Shown piece by piece: positions 16,435 to 26,038 of a stretch of 64,000 nucleotides of DNA. Within the stretch, counting starts at the first letter, position 1, and each line of letters starts with the position of its first letter. Both the position numbers and the translations under genes were made by a program. The DNA is from Tunturibacter gelidoferens (lineage in GTDB: Bacteria; Acidobacteriota; Terriglobia; Terriglobales; Acidobacteriaceae), in the NCBI RefSeq assembly GCF_040358255.1, contig NZ_CP132938.1, forward strand, positions 1,116,001 through 1,180,000, written 5' to 3'. Under the pieces are notes generated by a model. That model saw only the letters and a list, made by a program, of their open reading frames with translations, did not search any database and was not told where the DNA came from.

Positions 16435-18510
16435 TTAGTAAGGGTTGGGTTGGTTGCTCAGGATCTCTTTGCCGCCGCTCTGGGCGATGAAGAAGGTTTT
16501 TCCGGGGAGGGTGGGGACTGGGTCGGACAGATCCTGCCAGAGGAAGATGCGGCGGGGCTCGAGCCAACGGACTTTGAGAGAGAGGGCGTCCTCGAAGATG
16601 GGTGGGGCGTCGGGGAAGAAGGACCCGTACCAGAGGTTGGAGGAGCGGCCGTTGAGGATGTGGAGGTCGTTGCGCCCGAGGTAGAAGCCGAGGGTGCTGG
16701 CGCTCTCGTACTCGCCGTGGATGACAATGAGGTCGCTGGGTTTCAGCTCGGGCTGGATGGCGGTGGCTAACTGGCGAGAGCTCAGGACCGGGGAGAAGAT
16801 CTGCAGGCCGACGTGCGCGGCGAGAACGAAGGCGAAGGTGGCGGCGGCGAGGCAGAGGTTCGCGGCGTGGGGCTGATAGTTGCGGCGGAGGAGCCAGTTG
16901 GCGAGGGTTCCGGAGAAGAGCGCGACGGCGGTGAGGAGGAGCGGATCGCGGAAGGCTCCCATGGCCTGGGCGTTGAGGTCGAGGAAGTGGCCGAAGGAGA
17001 GGGCGTAGTCGCTGGGATTTTGTTTTAGGAGTGAGGCGAGGTCAGTGCCGGGGTTGGGTGGGGCGGAGTGAAGGAGGAAGAATCCCGCGGTGAGGGCTGC
17101 GATGGAGCCGAGGACGAGAAGGACGACGGAGATGCGCTGTCCGGAGCGAACGAGGGGGTTGGGGACGGTGAAGGATTCGGCTTCGGTGGCTTCGGCGTCG
17201 AGCCAACCGGCGATGAGAAGGATCATGGCGGGGAGGGCGGGGAGGACGTAGTACTCCTGGCGGGTGGAGAGGGAGAAAAAGAGGACAGGGATGATGGCCC
17301 AGAGGCCCAGGAGGAGTAGGGTGCTTTCGGGTGGGGTGAGGGTGCGGATGGAGACTCTAGGGCGGAGGGCCTTGCGCCAGGGGACGGTGGCGAGGGCACG
17401 ATAGAGGAAGGCGCTCCAGGGCATGATCCAGATGAGGATGAGGGCCCAGAAGAGGGCGAGGGGGACGGTGTCGTAGTCGCGGGGGACGCGGAGGTTGAGG
17501 TAGCGGAGGAGCTGCTCGTTGACGAAGTAGAACCAGAGCCAGCCGTGGACGTTGCCGTCGGTGGGGAGGGGGACGGACCAGTGGCCGTGCGAGAAGGAGA
17601 GAGCGCCGGGATGGCCCTGGGTGGGGTTGGCGAGGGCGATGAGGATGTGCCACGGAGCGGCGATGACGAGGAAGACGATGGTGCTGGAGAGGGGGTGGAG
17701 CTGGGGGATGCGGGTTAGGACGGCGTGGAGGTTGCGGCGCGTCAGGATGAGGTGGGTGAGGACGATGAGGAGGGGGAAGACGATGCCGATGAGGCCTTTG
17801 GTGAGGACGTTGAGGGCGCAGCAGGCGGCGAAGAGCCAGCAGAGGGTGATGCTTGCGTTGGCTTTTGTGAATGGGAAAGGAGTGCGGTTCGCTTCGCGAA
17901 GGCCCACCTTAGCTTCGCGAAGATGGGGCACCCGATTTTGGGGCATCCCATGGGTCTGTCGCTCATCGGCCTGCTCGGTGGCCCAGTAGAAGAAGAGGGC
18001 GAGGGTGAGCCAGAGGCAGACGTCGGCGTCGGGGAGGAGGATGCGGGTGAAGATGAAGATGCCGAAGCTGGAGAGGAGCATGAGTCCGGCGTAGAGGCCG
18101 GCTCGGGGGGATTGAGGTTGTTCTGGAGTGCTGAAGGCGCGGCGGGCGAAGCCCTCGAGGAGGAGGGCGAGCGAGAGGACGGTGAGGGCGATGGGGAGGC
18201 GTGCGGCCGCGGTGTTGACGCCGAAGAGTTTGAAGCTGAGGGCCATGCTCCAGTAAAGGATGGGGGCTTTTTCGAGGTAGCGGATGCCGTTGGCGTAGAG
18301 GGTGACCCAGTCGTGGCGGAGGAGCATCTCGCGGGCGACTTCGGCGTGTACGGAGTCGGCGTCGTCGAGGAGCGGGGGGACGAAGAGGGTGAGGGTTGCG
18401 TAGAAGAGGAGCCAGAGGACGAAGAGGATGAGACGGTTTCTTGCTACGGGCGATAGGGCTGTCGGCGGTCTGGATGTTTGCGACATGGGGGATGGGCGTT
18501 TCGTCTGCAT
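16435..18510 (-). CDS. GT39/ArnT-like membrane glycosyltransferase
   Basis: The 691-residue polytopic protein resembles ArnT/PMT-type transferases, which move a sugar from a polyprenyl-phosphate donor on the outer side of the inner membrane. The first loop has the expected acidic pair (LLDDADSVHAEVAREM), followed by GIRYLEKAPILYW, which is typical of the family. About a dozen hydrophobic segments follow, with a soluble C-terminal part. Residues 184-213 are an odd hydrophilic insert encoded by repeat-like DNA. The acceptor could be lipid A, a glycan or protein. No neighbouring polysaccharide operon is present, so the substrate is open. Confidence 0.85.
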   Translation of the reverse strand: MQTKRPSPMSQTSRPPTALSPVARNRLILFVLWLLFYATLTLFVPPLLDDADSVHAEVAREMLLRHDWVTLYANGIRYLEKAPILYWSMALSFKLFGVNTAAARLPIALTVLSLALLLEGFARRAFSTPEQPQSPRAGLYAGLMLLSSFGIFIFTRILLPDADVCLWLTLALFFYWATEQADERQTHGMPQNRVPHLREAKVGLREANRTPFPFTKANASITLCWLFAACCALNVLTKGLIGIVFPLLIVLTHLILTRRNLHAVLTRIPQLHPLSSTIVFLVIAAPWHILIALANPTQGHPGALSFSHGHWSVPLPTDGNVHGWLWFYFVNEQLLRYLNLRVPRDYDTVPLALFWALILIWIMPWSAFLYRALATVPWRKALRPRVSIRTLTPPESTLLLLGLWAIIPVLFFSLSTRQEYYVLPALPAMILLIAGWLDAEATEAESFTVPNPLVRSGQRISVVLLVLGSIAALTAGFFLLHSAPPNPGTDLASLLKQNPSDYALSFGHFLDLNAQAMGAFRDPLLLTAVALFSGTLANWLLRRNYQPHAANLCLAAATFAFVLAAHVGLQIFSPVLSSRQLATAIQPELKPSDLIVIHGEYESASTLGFYLGRNDLHILNGRSSNLWYGSFFPDAPPIFEDALSLKVRWLEPRRIFLWQDLSDPVPTLPGKTFFIAQSGGKEILSNQPNPY
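17871..17960. repeat. repeat-like insert in frame within the GT39 gene
   Basis: Two direct copies of the palindrome CTTCGCGAAG (17892-17901, 17913-17922) are followed by ATGGGGCACCCG and a similar GGGGCATCCC. Translated on the minus strand it gives a charged stretch (MPQNRVPHLREAKVGLREAN) between two membrane segments. It has the look of the intergenic hairpin repeats of acidobacteria, here tolerated in a coding region. Confidence 0.65.
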
Positions 18511-18636
18511 GGTGGCGGAGGTGCGGGGCGTTAGGTGAGTTTATCAATGCGTGTTACGGCAGAGGTGTTCTGGTTGTTGAATACGCCGCTGATCGGAAAG
18601 AACGAGAAGCCGATGTTTTAGTTTGACGCGAAGACG

Positions 18637-18751
18637 AAATGCGGTGGTCTTGACGGATACCGCAGCATGATTCGGTTCGCCGCAACTGAGAGCTGTGGCC
18701 GCAATCCGCTGCGTCGTGCGATAAATCGCACGACTTCAGTCGAGATGACGA
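18637..18751. repeat. dispersed repeat A, copy 2, with perfect 10-bp hairpin
   Basis: GAAATGCGGTGG...CAATCCGCTGCG matches 5781-5856. The hairpin arms are GTCGTGCGAT (18713-18722) and ATCGCACGAC (18725-18734), a sequence unrelated to the copy 1 stem. It is followed by the shared flank TCGAGATGACGAA. It occupies the gap between the GT39 and Rieske genes. Confidence 0.8.
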
Positions 18752-18797
18752 ATGTTTTTTGGTGGTGGTCGCAAGGCTATGATGAGAAGCGTGTTGT

Positions 18798-19928
18798 TTG
18801 AGCGAGGCGTTCAGGTTGACTGAGTTGGTACGAGTTGCGGAGGTTGCGGGGCCGCCGACGGAGCTGATCTTTGGGGATTGGTATCCGGCGCTGCGTGCTG
18901 GGGCGCTGCGGGAGGGCAAGACGGCGAAGGCGCTGCTGTTGGGGGTTCCGCTGCTGCTGGGACGGAAGACGGGGGGAAAGCTGTTTGCGATGCGGGATCT
19001 TTGTCCGCATCGGGGGATTCCGCTTTCGGCTGGGTGGTTCGATGGGGAGACGGTGACCTGCAAGTATCACGGTTGGAAGTTTGAGCCTTGCAGCGGGCAG
19101 TGCAGGGAGATTCCTTCGCTGACAAGCCATGAGACGCTGGATCCGACGAAGATCTATGCGGGGGCGTTTCCTTGCGAGGAGCGCGATGGGTTTGCGTGGG
19201 TTTATCTGCCTGAGGTGGGGGCGGGGCGAGTGCAGGTGGGAGAGGCTTTGCCGCCGGTGCCGGAGGTGCCGAAGTTTTCGGTGAGGTTTCGGAGTGCGCA
19301 TCTGGTGGCGGAGCTGCCTTGCAATGTGGATCACGGGATTATCGGGTTGATGGATCCGGCGCATGGGCCGTTTGTGCACCAGGCTTGGTGGTGGCGTTCG
19401 GCGGCTAGTATTCATGAGAAGACGAAGCACTTTGAGCCGTTGGAAGACAGAGAGAATAATGGGCGGAATGCCGGGTTTCGGATGTCGTCGCATGCGCCGA
19501 GCGCGAACTCGGCGCCTTATAAGCTGCTGGGAGTTTATGGCGAGCCGATTACGACGACGATTGATTTTGTCCTGCCGAATCGGCGGTACGAGACGATACG
19601 CGCGGGGGAGAAGTGGTTTTCGAGTTTGACTACGATTACGCCGGTGACGGCTTCGACTTGCAGGATCGATGTGGTTGCAGCCTGGAATGTTTTTTACTAC
19701 ATTCCATTTGTAACTTCTATTGCTACGTTTTTTGGGGCGCGGTTTGTGCGGCAGGATCAGGAGACGATGATCGAGCAGGCTGAGGGGTTGAGGTTTCATC
19801 CGGGGCTGATGCTGATCGATGATGCGGATAAGCCGGCGAAGTGGTACTTCGCTTTGAAGCAGGCGCGGTTGAAGGGGACGGGGGAGCATCCGCTGAGTGG
19901 GCCGGTCACGCTGCATTGGCGGAGTTGA
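18798..19928 (+). CDS. Rieske non-haem iron oxygenase
   Basis: The 376-residue protein has a Rieske [2Fe-2S] domain with CPH (69-71) and CKYH (88-91). A catalytic domain follows with NVDHGIIGLMDPAHGPFVH (near 176-194), in which His189 and His194 are the likely mononuclear-iron ligands. It therefore should hydroxylate or demethylate a substrate using electrons from a separate reductase. No ferredoxin or reductase gene is next to it. The overall style is closer to the plant PaO/CAO-like and KshA-like single-component oxygenases than to biphenyl dioxygenases, and the substrate is unknown. The start is a TTG at 18798; a nearby downstream TTG is also possible. Confidence 0.82.
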   Translation: MSEAFRLTELVRVAEVAGPPTELIFGDWYPALRAGALREGKTAKALLLGVPLLLGRKTGGKLFAMRDLCPHRGIPLSAGWFDGETVTCKYHGWKFEPCSGQCREIPSLTSHETLDPTKIYAGAFPCEERDGFAWVYLPEVGAGRVQVGEALPPVPEVPKFSVRFRSAHLVAELPCNVDHGIIGLMDPAHGPFVHQAWWWRSAASIHEKTKHFEPLEDRENNGRNAGFRMSSHAPSANSAPYKLLGVYGEPITTTIDFVLPNRRYETIRAGEKWFSSLTTITPVTASTCRIDVVAAWNVFYYIPFVTSIATFFGARFVRQDQETMIEQAEGLRFHPGLMLIDDADKPAKWYFALKQARLKGTGEHPLSGPVTLHWRS

Positions 19929-20286
19929 CGAGCTGGTCTTTTGAGGGTGCCCCTCCCGTCAAAAGTTGCGCAAAGTCTTCTAAAGATTATGGTTAGGCTT
20001 GGACTCCAAGTTTGATCGCACCGATAATTGTGCGGAGGCCTGGGACAAAAAAGTAAACTTAGTGGATCGGCGAGCGGCGGGAGGCGGGCGCCGAGCGAGA
20101 TTCGCTGCGTTTGCCTTGTCGAGAGCATAAAATGTCATAAGCTCGGGTTAGTTCGCGACCTGCGATTCCGCTTCCTGTAGCATCATCCGGCCCCCTCCCC
20201 GATAAAGACTCGGCTCCGCTCCAAAACAATTCACAGGCACCCTCGGAATCACGGCCCCTACATTTTCTGAAAAAGGAGAGCAGGCC
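19929..20286. other. 358-bp non-coding region
   Basis: No plausible gene is seen on either strand. It must hold the promoter of the 20287 gene (AAAAAGGAGAG Shine-Dalgarno at its end). I recognise no clear -35/-10 pair, terminator or member of repeat families A or B here. Confidence 0.5.
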
Positions 20287-22008
20287 ATGGCTTTTACGAG
20301 TTCAGGGCTACCGAATAATGGGAAGACGGCCCATTATCAGATTTCATATGACACGACACTGTCGCCGGTGGATGGTGTGGCTCGCGCGCTGGATCTTTTT
20401 AACATATGCGAGGCGGACTTTGCGCTGATGTCGGGCTGGTTCGCTGGCGTCAATTTGATTTTCAATTTTCCATTGCCGGTGCAGATTGTGAATGCGTTTG
20501 GCGGGGCCAGCTGGAGTAATCCGAGTGGATTTCAACTTATCTTTGGTTCCAGTCCGACGATCACGATCAAACCGGCCTCTGGCACGTCAGTGAATGTGAT
20601 TCGGTACCTGCTGGTTTCGGAGGTGACGGAGATGTTCATGGTCTCGAAGAACAACCAGTGGGCCGAGCCAACGTCGCTTTTTCAGGGCGGAGACGAGGGG
20701 AGCATGGGCGAAGGCCTATCGCGTTTTCTTGGGGTGCAGTTCCAGTTGGCGAATGGGATCGGCGGGGTGCCGCCGCCGGGAGCTGGGGTGGTTCCGGTTT
20801 GGCTGAACGGAGCGCGGCCGGACTTTGTGAACAACGATCCAGACGATAACAGGCCGGATATAGTGACTGGTTGCACGACGCTGTTTATCTACTATCTTTT
20901 CAACCAGCTCAATTTCAGTATCCAGCAAATCATCAATGCGGGCGCGTCGAACCTGGCGGGGGTCTATCAAAATCTGACTGGGCAGCCTGCTGGGTGGGCT
21001 TCGTTCATTGACCTGGTAAACAGATATTATCCGCCGGCATTTTCTCCTTATACACCGAAGGGCGACAACATCTTTCCGGTGTCGGATCTGAACGCGTTTT
21101 TTCCGCCGAATCCGATTACGTGCGGATATGGTCAAACGACCCTGATCTCGATTGATCGGCCTGCGATGGCGCAGGTCAATGTTGTGCTGACGAGCGATAA
21201 TCCGGGGCTGGTTCAGGTTCCAGGGACGGTGACGATACCGGTGGGTGGCACGTCGGCTCCGGTCACGATCTCTACGACGGCGATTCCGATTCCATTCGCG
21301 CCTCAGATTGTAAATCTGCATGCGAGTTATGCGGGAAAGACGATCACGGTAGCGTGTGAGGTGGTTCCACCGTACCTTACGGGGCTTACGATTGCGCCGG
21401 CGAAGGTGACGTGCGGCGACAATGCGACTGGAACGATTACGCTGAGCCAGCCGTCGCTTTCGGGGCCAGTGGTGGCGACTATGCTCAATGGGTCGACATT
21501 TGCAAATGTGCCTGCTACGGTTACGATTCCGCCGGGGGTGGCTTCGCAGAGCTTTGTGATCACGACGCCGAATATTCCGATTCCGTTCAAGACGGCGATC
21601 TGTTCGATCTACGCGACGTATGGGAGTTCGTCGGCTTCTGCGGTGTTATTGGTTGCTTCGCGGGTGATTGCGCCGATTATGAGTTCGTTGACAGTTTTTC
21701 CGACGACGGTGACGATTGGGGAGATCAGCCGGGGGACCGTGACACTGGTGGAGGCGGTGCCGATGCCGGCTGTGATTGCGCTTGAGGCGATGGACCCTAC
21801 TGTGGGGCCAGGGGGTCCGCTGCCGCTGCCGGGTTCGGCGTCATCGATTGCGAGCGTGCCTGCTTCGATTACGATTCCGCCGGGGCAGACTGTGGGCATT
21901 TTTAATATCACGACGCATGGGATTGTTTCCCCGGGCACGCATCATTTTGTGAGGATTGTGGCGGGAGGGATTCCGCTGATGTATGCGGCTTTGACTGTGA
22001 ATGCGTGA
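20287..22008 (+). CDS. unknown protein with C-terminal Ig-like repeats
   Basis: The 573-residue protein has no signal peptide, although its C-terminal half looks extracellular. Residues 1-285 form an unrecognised domain with a helix containing SEVTEMFM, then a Gly/Asp-rich stretch and GEGLSRFLG. The ExxE...E spacing recalls zincin-like folds but lacks HExxH, so no activity is claimed. Residues 288-573 hold three related beta-sandwich repeats of about 90-100 residues, each with an xVPxxVTIPxG core (VPGTVTIPVGG, VPATVTIPPGV, VPASITIPPGQ), probably Ig-like. It stands alone with a strong ribosome site. Export, if any, would need a leaderless route. Confidence 0.6.
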   Translation: MAFTSSGLPNNGKTAHYQISYDTTLSPVDGVARALDLFNICEADFALMSGWFAGVNLIFNFPLPVQIVNAFGGASWSNPSGFQLIFGSSPTITIKPASGTSVNVIRYLLVSEVTEMFMVSKNNQWAEPTSLFQGGDEGSMGEGLSRFLGVQFQLANGIGGVPPPGAGVVPVWLNGARPDFVNNDPDDNRPDIVTGCTTLFIYYLFNQLNFSIQQIINAGASNLAGVYQNLTGQPAGWASFIDLVNRYYPPAFSPYTPKGDNIFPVSDLNAFFPPNPITCGYGQTTLISIDRPAMAQVNVVLTSDNPGLVQVPGTVTIPVGGTSAPVTISTTAIPIPFAPQIVNLHASYAGKTITVACEVVPPYLTGLTIAPAKVTCGDNATGTITLSQPSLSGPVVATMLNGSTFANVPATVTIPPGVASQSFVITTPNIPIPFKTAICSIYATYGSSSASAVLLVASRVIAPIMSSLTVFPTTVTIGEISRGTVTLVEAVPMPAVIALEAMDPTVGPGGPLPLPGSASSIASVPASITIPPGQTVGIFNITTHGIVSPGTHHFVRIVAGGIPLMYAALTVNA

Positions 22009-22126
22009 GGGGTGATGGTTGGACGTGGTGCATGGATCCAATTATTCATCGCGAAGGAGGATCAGGGGGCATGCGGAGTCGCGGCCTCGCGTCTGGGCGG
22101 TGCTAAAAAGACTGAAGGGCGCGCGG

Positions 22127-24718
22127 TTAGAAGGCGCTGACGCCCTCTTCGATGACGAGCTGGTCGACTTTGATGTTCATGGTCTCGCCTAGTTTTTTGA
22201 AGCCTTCTTTCCACTCGTCGGTCCAGTAGTTGGTGTCGCTGCGGCGGAGGAGGTCGTTCCAGATGTTCTGGGCCTGCCAGATGTTTACCTCGAAGGGCAT
22301 CTTGTGGGTGGCCTGTGCGACTTCAATGGCTGCGGCCAGTGCATCGGAGGACTGGTGGTCGCCGGCGGCTGCGGCCTCGAGGCGGATCATTGCGCGCTTC
22401 ATGCGCTGGCCGGTGGTGTAGCTGAGGAGCTGTGTGTCGAGGGGAATCTGGTCGACCTCAGCACGGGCGATGAGTGCTTCTATTTCGGCGGTGTCGAAGG
22501 TGTCGGACTCGATGGCCTGGCGGAGGCTGGCGTTGATGGCGAAGCGTGCGGCGGTGGCGAGGGCGGGCGGCGCGGTCATGCCGGACTCGGTGAGGAAGTG
22601 CATGAGGGAGGCGTGGTCTTCGTAGATCTTGCGGAGGGAGTCTTCCATCTCGGAGACGGTCTGGTTGAGGATGGTGCTGAGGATGCGATGCTGCTCGTCG
22701 GCGAAGAGCGAGGTGAGGGAGTAGGCGGTCTCGCCGAAGAAGCGATCGATGAGGCGGATGACCTCGGGCAGGTTGGCGCGGCGGATGGCGGTACTGATTT
22801 CGGTGGAGAAGGTGGCGAAGGCTTCGACCTCGGCGGGGTTGGTGGAGTTGTAGGCTTTGACGGCGGCGGAGAGGTTCTGGTCGCCGAGATGGAGGACGGC
22901 GAAGCAAAGCTCCTCGCTCTCTTCGGTGATGCGGGAGTAGAGGAGCGCGCGGCCGAGGGCGACGCGGCCACGGCCGGAGTTGAAGACCTCCTGTGATTCG
23001 CGGTGGACGTCGAAGCAGAAGAGCTCGCCGTGCTCGGGATAGGCGCGGAAGATGGAGCTGATGGCGTAGTGAGCGCCGACCTGTTCGAGGCCGATCTTCA
23101 TGTTGGTGACGTAGCGGCGGTAGACTTCTGCGCCGTCGCCCATCTCGGGGACGTTGCTTTTGGCGTGGGCGAGGCGGGTGAGGAACTCGGCTTCGAGGGC
23201 GACGCCGGGAGGGCCGAAGAGTTTGGCGGCGAGCTGGAGGACGCGGCCCGCGTAGGCGATGATTTGCACGGTTTCGATGCCGGAGATCTCGTCGAAGAAC
23301 CAGCCGCAGCTGGTATACATGAGCTGGGTGTGGCGTTCGAGCTCCATGAGTTCGAGGGCGGTGACGCGCTCGTCTTCGGTGAGGTGACGAGTGGTGTGAT
23401 CGGCGAAGAAGCGGATGATGGAGGCCGGGGAGCGGTCGAGGACCACGTGAATGTAGGCGTCGCGGGCGGCCCAGAGATCTTTGAAGAGGGACTGGGAGAG
23501 CTGTTCGGCCAGGGGTGCGGTGGCGTCGCGGAGGTAGTCGAGAGCGTCGCGAAGGGGGGCGCGCCACTCCTGATTCCATCCGATCTTGCCGCCGTTGCAG
23601 CCGCAGTTGGAGCGCCAGCGTTCGACGCCGTGGGCGCAGGACCAGGAGGTGTCTTCGGCGACTTCGGCCTCCCACTTGGGCGGGAATTTTTCGAGGAACT
23701 CACCGTAGTTGGTGAGCCTGGCTTGCTGACCTTCTTCGATACGGTGCATGGCGGAGGAGAGAGCCATCTCGCCGTGTTTGTGATGATGGCCGTAGCTCTC
23801 GCCGTCGGTGGCGACGTGTGAGATCTGGGCGAGTTCGGGGTCTCCGGGAGAGGCGGGGTGAAAGCCGCTGACGAGACGGTTGGCAAAGTTTTCGCCGCTG
23901 TTGAGGAGGCCTTCGAAGGCGATGGCGCGAGAGCCGGGGCCGTCGTAGAAGAAGACGGCGATGCTGCGGCCTTCGTCGAGTTTGATGAGGTAGGGGTGGG
24001 TGGGATCGACGTTGGCGTTGGGGGTCTGGGTCCAGGGTTCTTCTGCGGGGGCTGCGGCTGCGGCGACGGGGTCGAGGTTTGGTTTCGAGGCTGTGCCTGC
24101 GGGTGGCTCCAGGCGGCGCACGCGGGCGCACTGGACGGGAGCGAGGATAGTGAACTTGATGCCCTCCTGCGCCATGAGATCGAGCACGCTGCGGTTGACT
24201 GCGGTTTCGGCGAGCCACATGCCTTCGGGTTTGCGGCCGAAGCGGGATTCGAAGTCGGCGATGCCCCAACGGATCTGGGTGAGAGCGTCGCGGCGGTTGG
24301 CGAGCGGCATGATGAGGTGGTTGTAGACCTGGGCGACTGCGGAACCGTGACCGCTGTAACGCTGGGCGCTGAACTTGTCGGCATCGACGATCATGCGGTA
24401 GGTGCGAGGGGCTTTGTCCTGCAGCCAGCTGAGGAGCGTGGGGCCGAAGTTGAAGCTCATCCGGGCGTAGTTGTTCATGATCCGGATGATCTCGTCCTGC
24501 TTGTTGGTGATGCGGGAGGCGCCGTTGGGGGCGTAACACTCGGCGGTGATGCGGTCGTTCCAGTCGTGATAGGGGGCGGCGGAGTCCTGGACCTCGACGG
24601 TTTCGAGCCAGGGGTTTTCGCGTGGGGGCTGGTAGAAGTGGCCGTGAATGCAGACGAAGCGGGGGGCTTCGACGGTTGTTTGCGGCTTGGGGGACTTCGC
24701 GGCGCGAGGTTTGGCCAT
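22127..24718 (-). CDS. GH57-family glycoside hydrolase with DUF3536
   Basis: The 863-residue cytosolic-type protein begins its domain with FVCIHGHFYQPPRENPW, the GH57 N-terminal motif. It continues with GMWLAETAV (the GH57 catalytic Glu region lies in such a WxxE/AE motif), ATDGESYGHHHKHGEMAL (probable acid partner) and a CGCNGG segment. The long helical C-terminus corresponds to DUF3536. Family members act on alpha-glucans; a role in glycogen or maltodextrin metabolism is likely but unproven. No glycogen genes are adjacent. Confidence 0.88.
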   Translation of the reverse strand: MAKPRAAKSPKPQTTVEAPRFVCIHGHFYQPPRENPWLETVEVQDSAAPYHDWNDRITAECYAPNGASRITNKQDEIIRIMNNYARMSFNFGPTLLSWLQDKAPRTYRMIVDADKFSAQRYSGHGSAVAQVYNHLIMPLANRRDALTQIRWGIADFESRFGRKPEGMWLAETAVNRSVLDLMAQEGIKFTILAPVQCARVRRLEPPAGTASKPNLDPVAAAAAPAEEPWTQTPNANVDPTHPYLIKLDEGRSIAVFFYDGPGSRAIAFEGLLNSGENFANRLVSGFHPASPGDPELAQISHVATDGESYGHHHKHGEMALSSAMHRIEEGQQARLTNYGEFLEKFPPKWEAEVAEDTSWSCAHGVERWRSNCGCNGGKIGWNQEWRAPLRDALDYLRDATAPLAEQLSQSLFKDLWAARDAYIHVVLDRSPASIIRFFADHTTRHLTEDERVTALELMELERHTQLMYTSCGWFFDEISGIETVQIIAYAGRVLQLAAKLFGPPGVALEAEFLTRLAHAKSNVPEMGDGAEVYRRYVTNMKIGLEQVGAHYAISSIFRAYPEHGELFCFDVHRESQEVFNSGRGRVALGRALLYSRITEESEELCFAVLHLGDQNLSAAVKAYNSTNPAEVEAFATFSTEISTAIRRANLPEVIRLIDRFFGETAYSLTSLFADEQHRILSTILNQTVSEMEDSLRKIYEDHASLMHFLTESGMTAPPALATAARFAINASLRQAIESDTFDTAEIEALIARAEVDQIPLDTQLLSYTTGQRMKRAMIRLEAAAAGDHQSSDALAAAIEVAQATHKMPFEVNIWQAQNIWNDLLRRSDTNYWTDEWKEGFKKLGETMNIKVDQLVIEEGVSAF

Positions 24719-24826
24719 AAGTATTCAGTTAGAGGGTATCGCGGGTGGAGGGGTTGGGTGCGGCGCGCGAAGTAGAAATTTCGCGGATTTTACGAGAGCG
24801 AGGCCGTAAATCATTAAAGAGCGGAG

Positions 24827-26014
24827 TTATGCGGTCCGGGGTGAACGCTTCGCTGGTGGGATCAGATGAGTGTTCCCTTCGCTGTGCTCGCAGCGCGAGA
24901 GGGCCCAAAGAGAGAACGAAAGCGTGGAAACCGAGAGATAGAAGAAGGCGTATCGCAACTTGTCCGAGTGGATTGCGAAGGTTATGACGAAGGGCGCAAG
25001 CATCACAAAGATGGCAGCGCCAAAGATGAGGAAGAGGCGTGGAAGATCCATGCGAACCCAAAAAGCGGCGGACGCCACAAGAATCGCGAGCAATGGAAGG
25101 GTCCACTGAGGATGGATCACAGTGGGAATGTAGCGAAGCTTGTTTGCGTTCTGCTGGAGCTGCAGCAGGAGTTGCGAAAGAGGATGCGGCCAAAAGACCG
25201 GTAGAGTGATGGCACAGGTTGAGAGGAGAATGAGAAAAAACAGCACGGCGGCACGGAGGCGGAAGGTTCGCTGGAGCGTAAGCGAGAGCAGAGGGATCAG
25301 GATGACTGCGTAGAGAATGCGCGACGAGAGAGCGACACCGAGAAAGAGTGCGGCGGGGATCGAGGCGTAGAGGGAATGGTTCAGAGACCGGCTGAAGAGA
25401 GTAACGGCGATGGCGATGTAGAAGAAGTTGGTGAGGTAGTCGCCGCCTGAGGAGAAGTCGCTGAGATGGGCAGGCGCGAACAGGAGAAAGACCGCGAGAT
25501 AAAAGAGTGCGGTGGAGCGATAACGGAAGAACCGAAGGGCGAAGAAGAAAAATAGCGCGAGCCACAGTAAGTTTTGCCAGGCAATGTGTCCGAGTGCATA
25601 GAAGGGTGCGGCCAGCAGCATCGCACCCGGAAGAGGGGTCGGGGGATTTCCGAGGAAGGTGCGGGTGTCGTAGGGGTATTGATGATGGCCGATGGCGAGG
25701 AGTTCGATGCGGAGGGCATCTTCGCGGTCCGATCCGATGTTCAGGGTGTGTCTCAGAGAGATGGGATAGAGGATTGCGAAGGCTGTCGTCAGGGCGAGAA
25801 AGAGAAGCAGAAGCCAGGCGATGCTGATCTCACGTGGCCTTAGGTTGAGACGAAGAATCCAGGACATGCCGATGGCGATGGAAAGAGAGCCAAGTATCAA
25901 GGCGCCTGTTGCCTTAGCCGGAGAAAGATATTTGAGAAGAGGAGCGACCGAGGTGAGCGCCCAGGCCACGCAGATGCCAAGGACAAACAGAGTTCGACGG
26001 CCGACTTCGCTCAT
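24827..26014 (-). CDS. polytopic membrane protein, possible GT-C-type transferase
   Basis: The 395 residues contain about ten hydrophobic segments and a first loop with DREDALRIELLAIGHHQYPYDTRT then NPPTPLPGAML. An acidic loop after the first helices followed by a PLPG motif is reminiscent of GT-C glycosyltransferases. The fold is suggested but no donor or acceptor motif can be named. It shares a strand with the DUF2809-like gene 24 bp upstream and with the GH57 gene downstream, so these may form a transcript. Confidence 0.6.
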   Translation of the reverse strand: MSEVGRRTLFVLGICVAWALTSVAPLLKYLSPAKATGALILGSLSIAIGMSWILRLNLRPREISIAWLLLLFLALTTAFAILYPISLRHTLNIGSDREDALRIELLAIGHHQYPYDTRTFLGNPPTPLPGAMLLAAPFYALGHIAWQNLLWLALFFFFALRFFRYRSTALFYLAVFLLFAPAHLSDFSSGGDYLTNFFYIAIAVTLFSRSLNHSLYASIPAALFLGVALSSRILYAVILIPLLSLTLQRTFRLRAAVLFFLILLSTCAITLPVFWPHPLSQLLLQLQQNANKLRYIPTVIHPQWTLPLLAILVASAAFWVRMDLPRLFLIFGAAIFVMLAPFVITFAIHSDKLRYAFFYLSVSTLSFSLWALSRCEHSEGNTHLIPPAKRSPRTA

Positions 26015-26038
26015 AGGTAGGACTATACGGAGGAGATG

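Noticed and set aside
22458..23675. Minus-strand frame of 405 codons inside the GH57/DUF3536 gene
   Set aside because: Out-of-frame Arg/Pro-rich reading; the GH57 frame covers the same bases with clear motifs.
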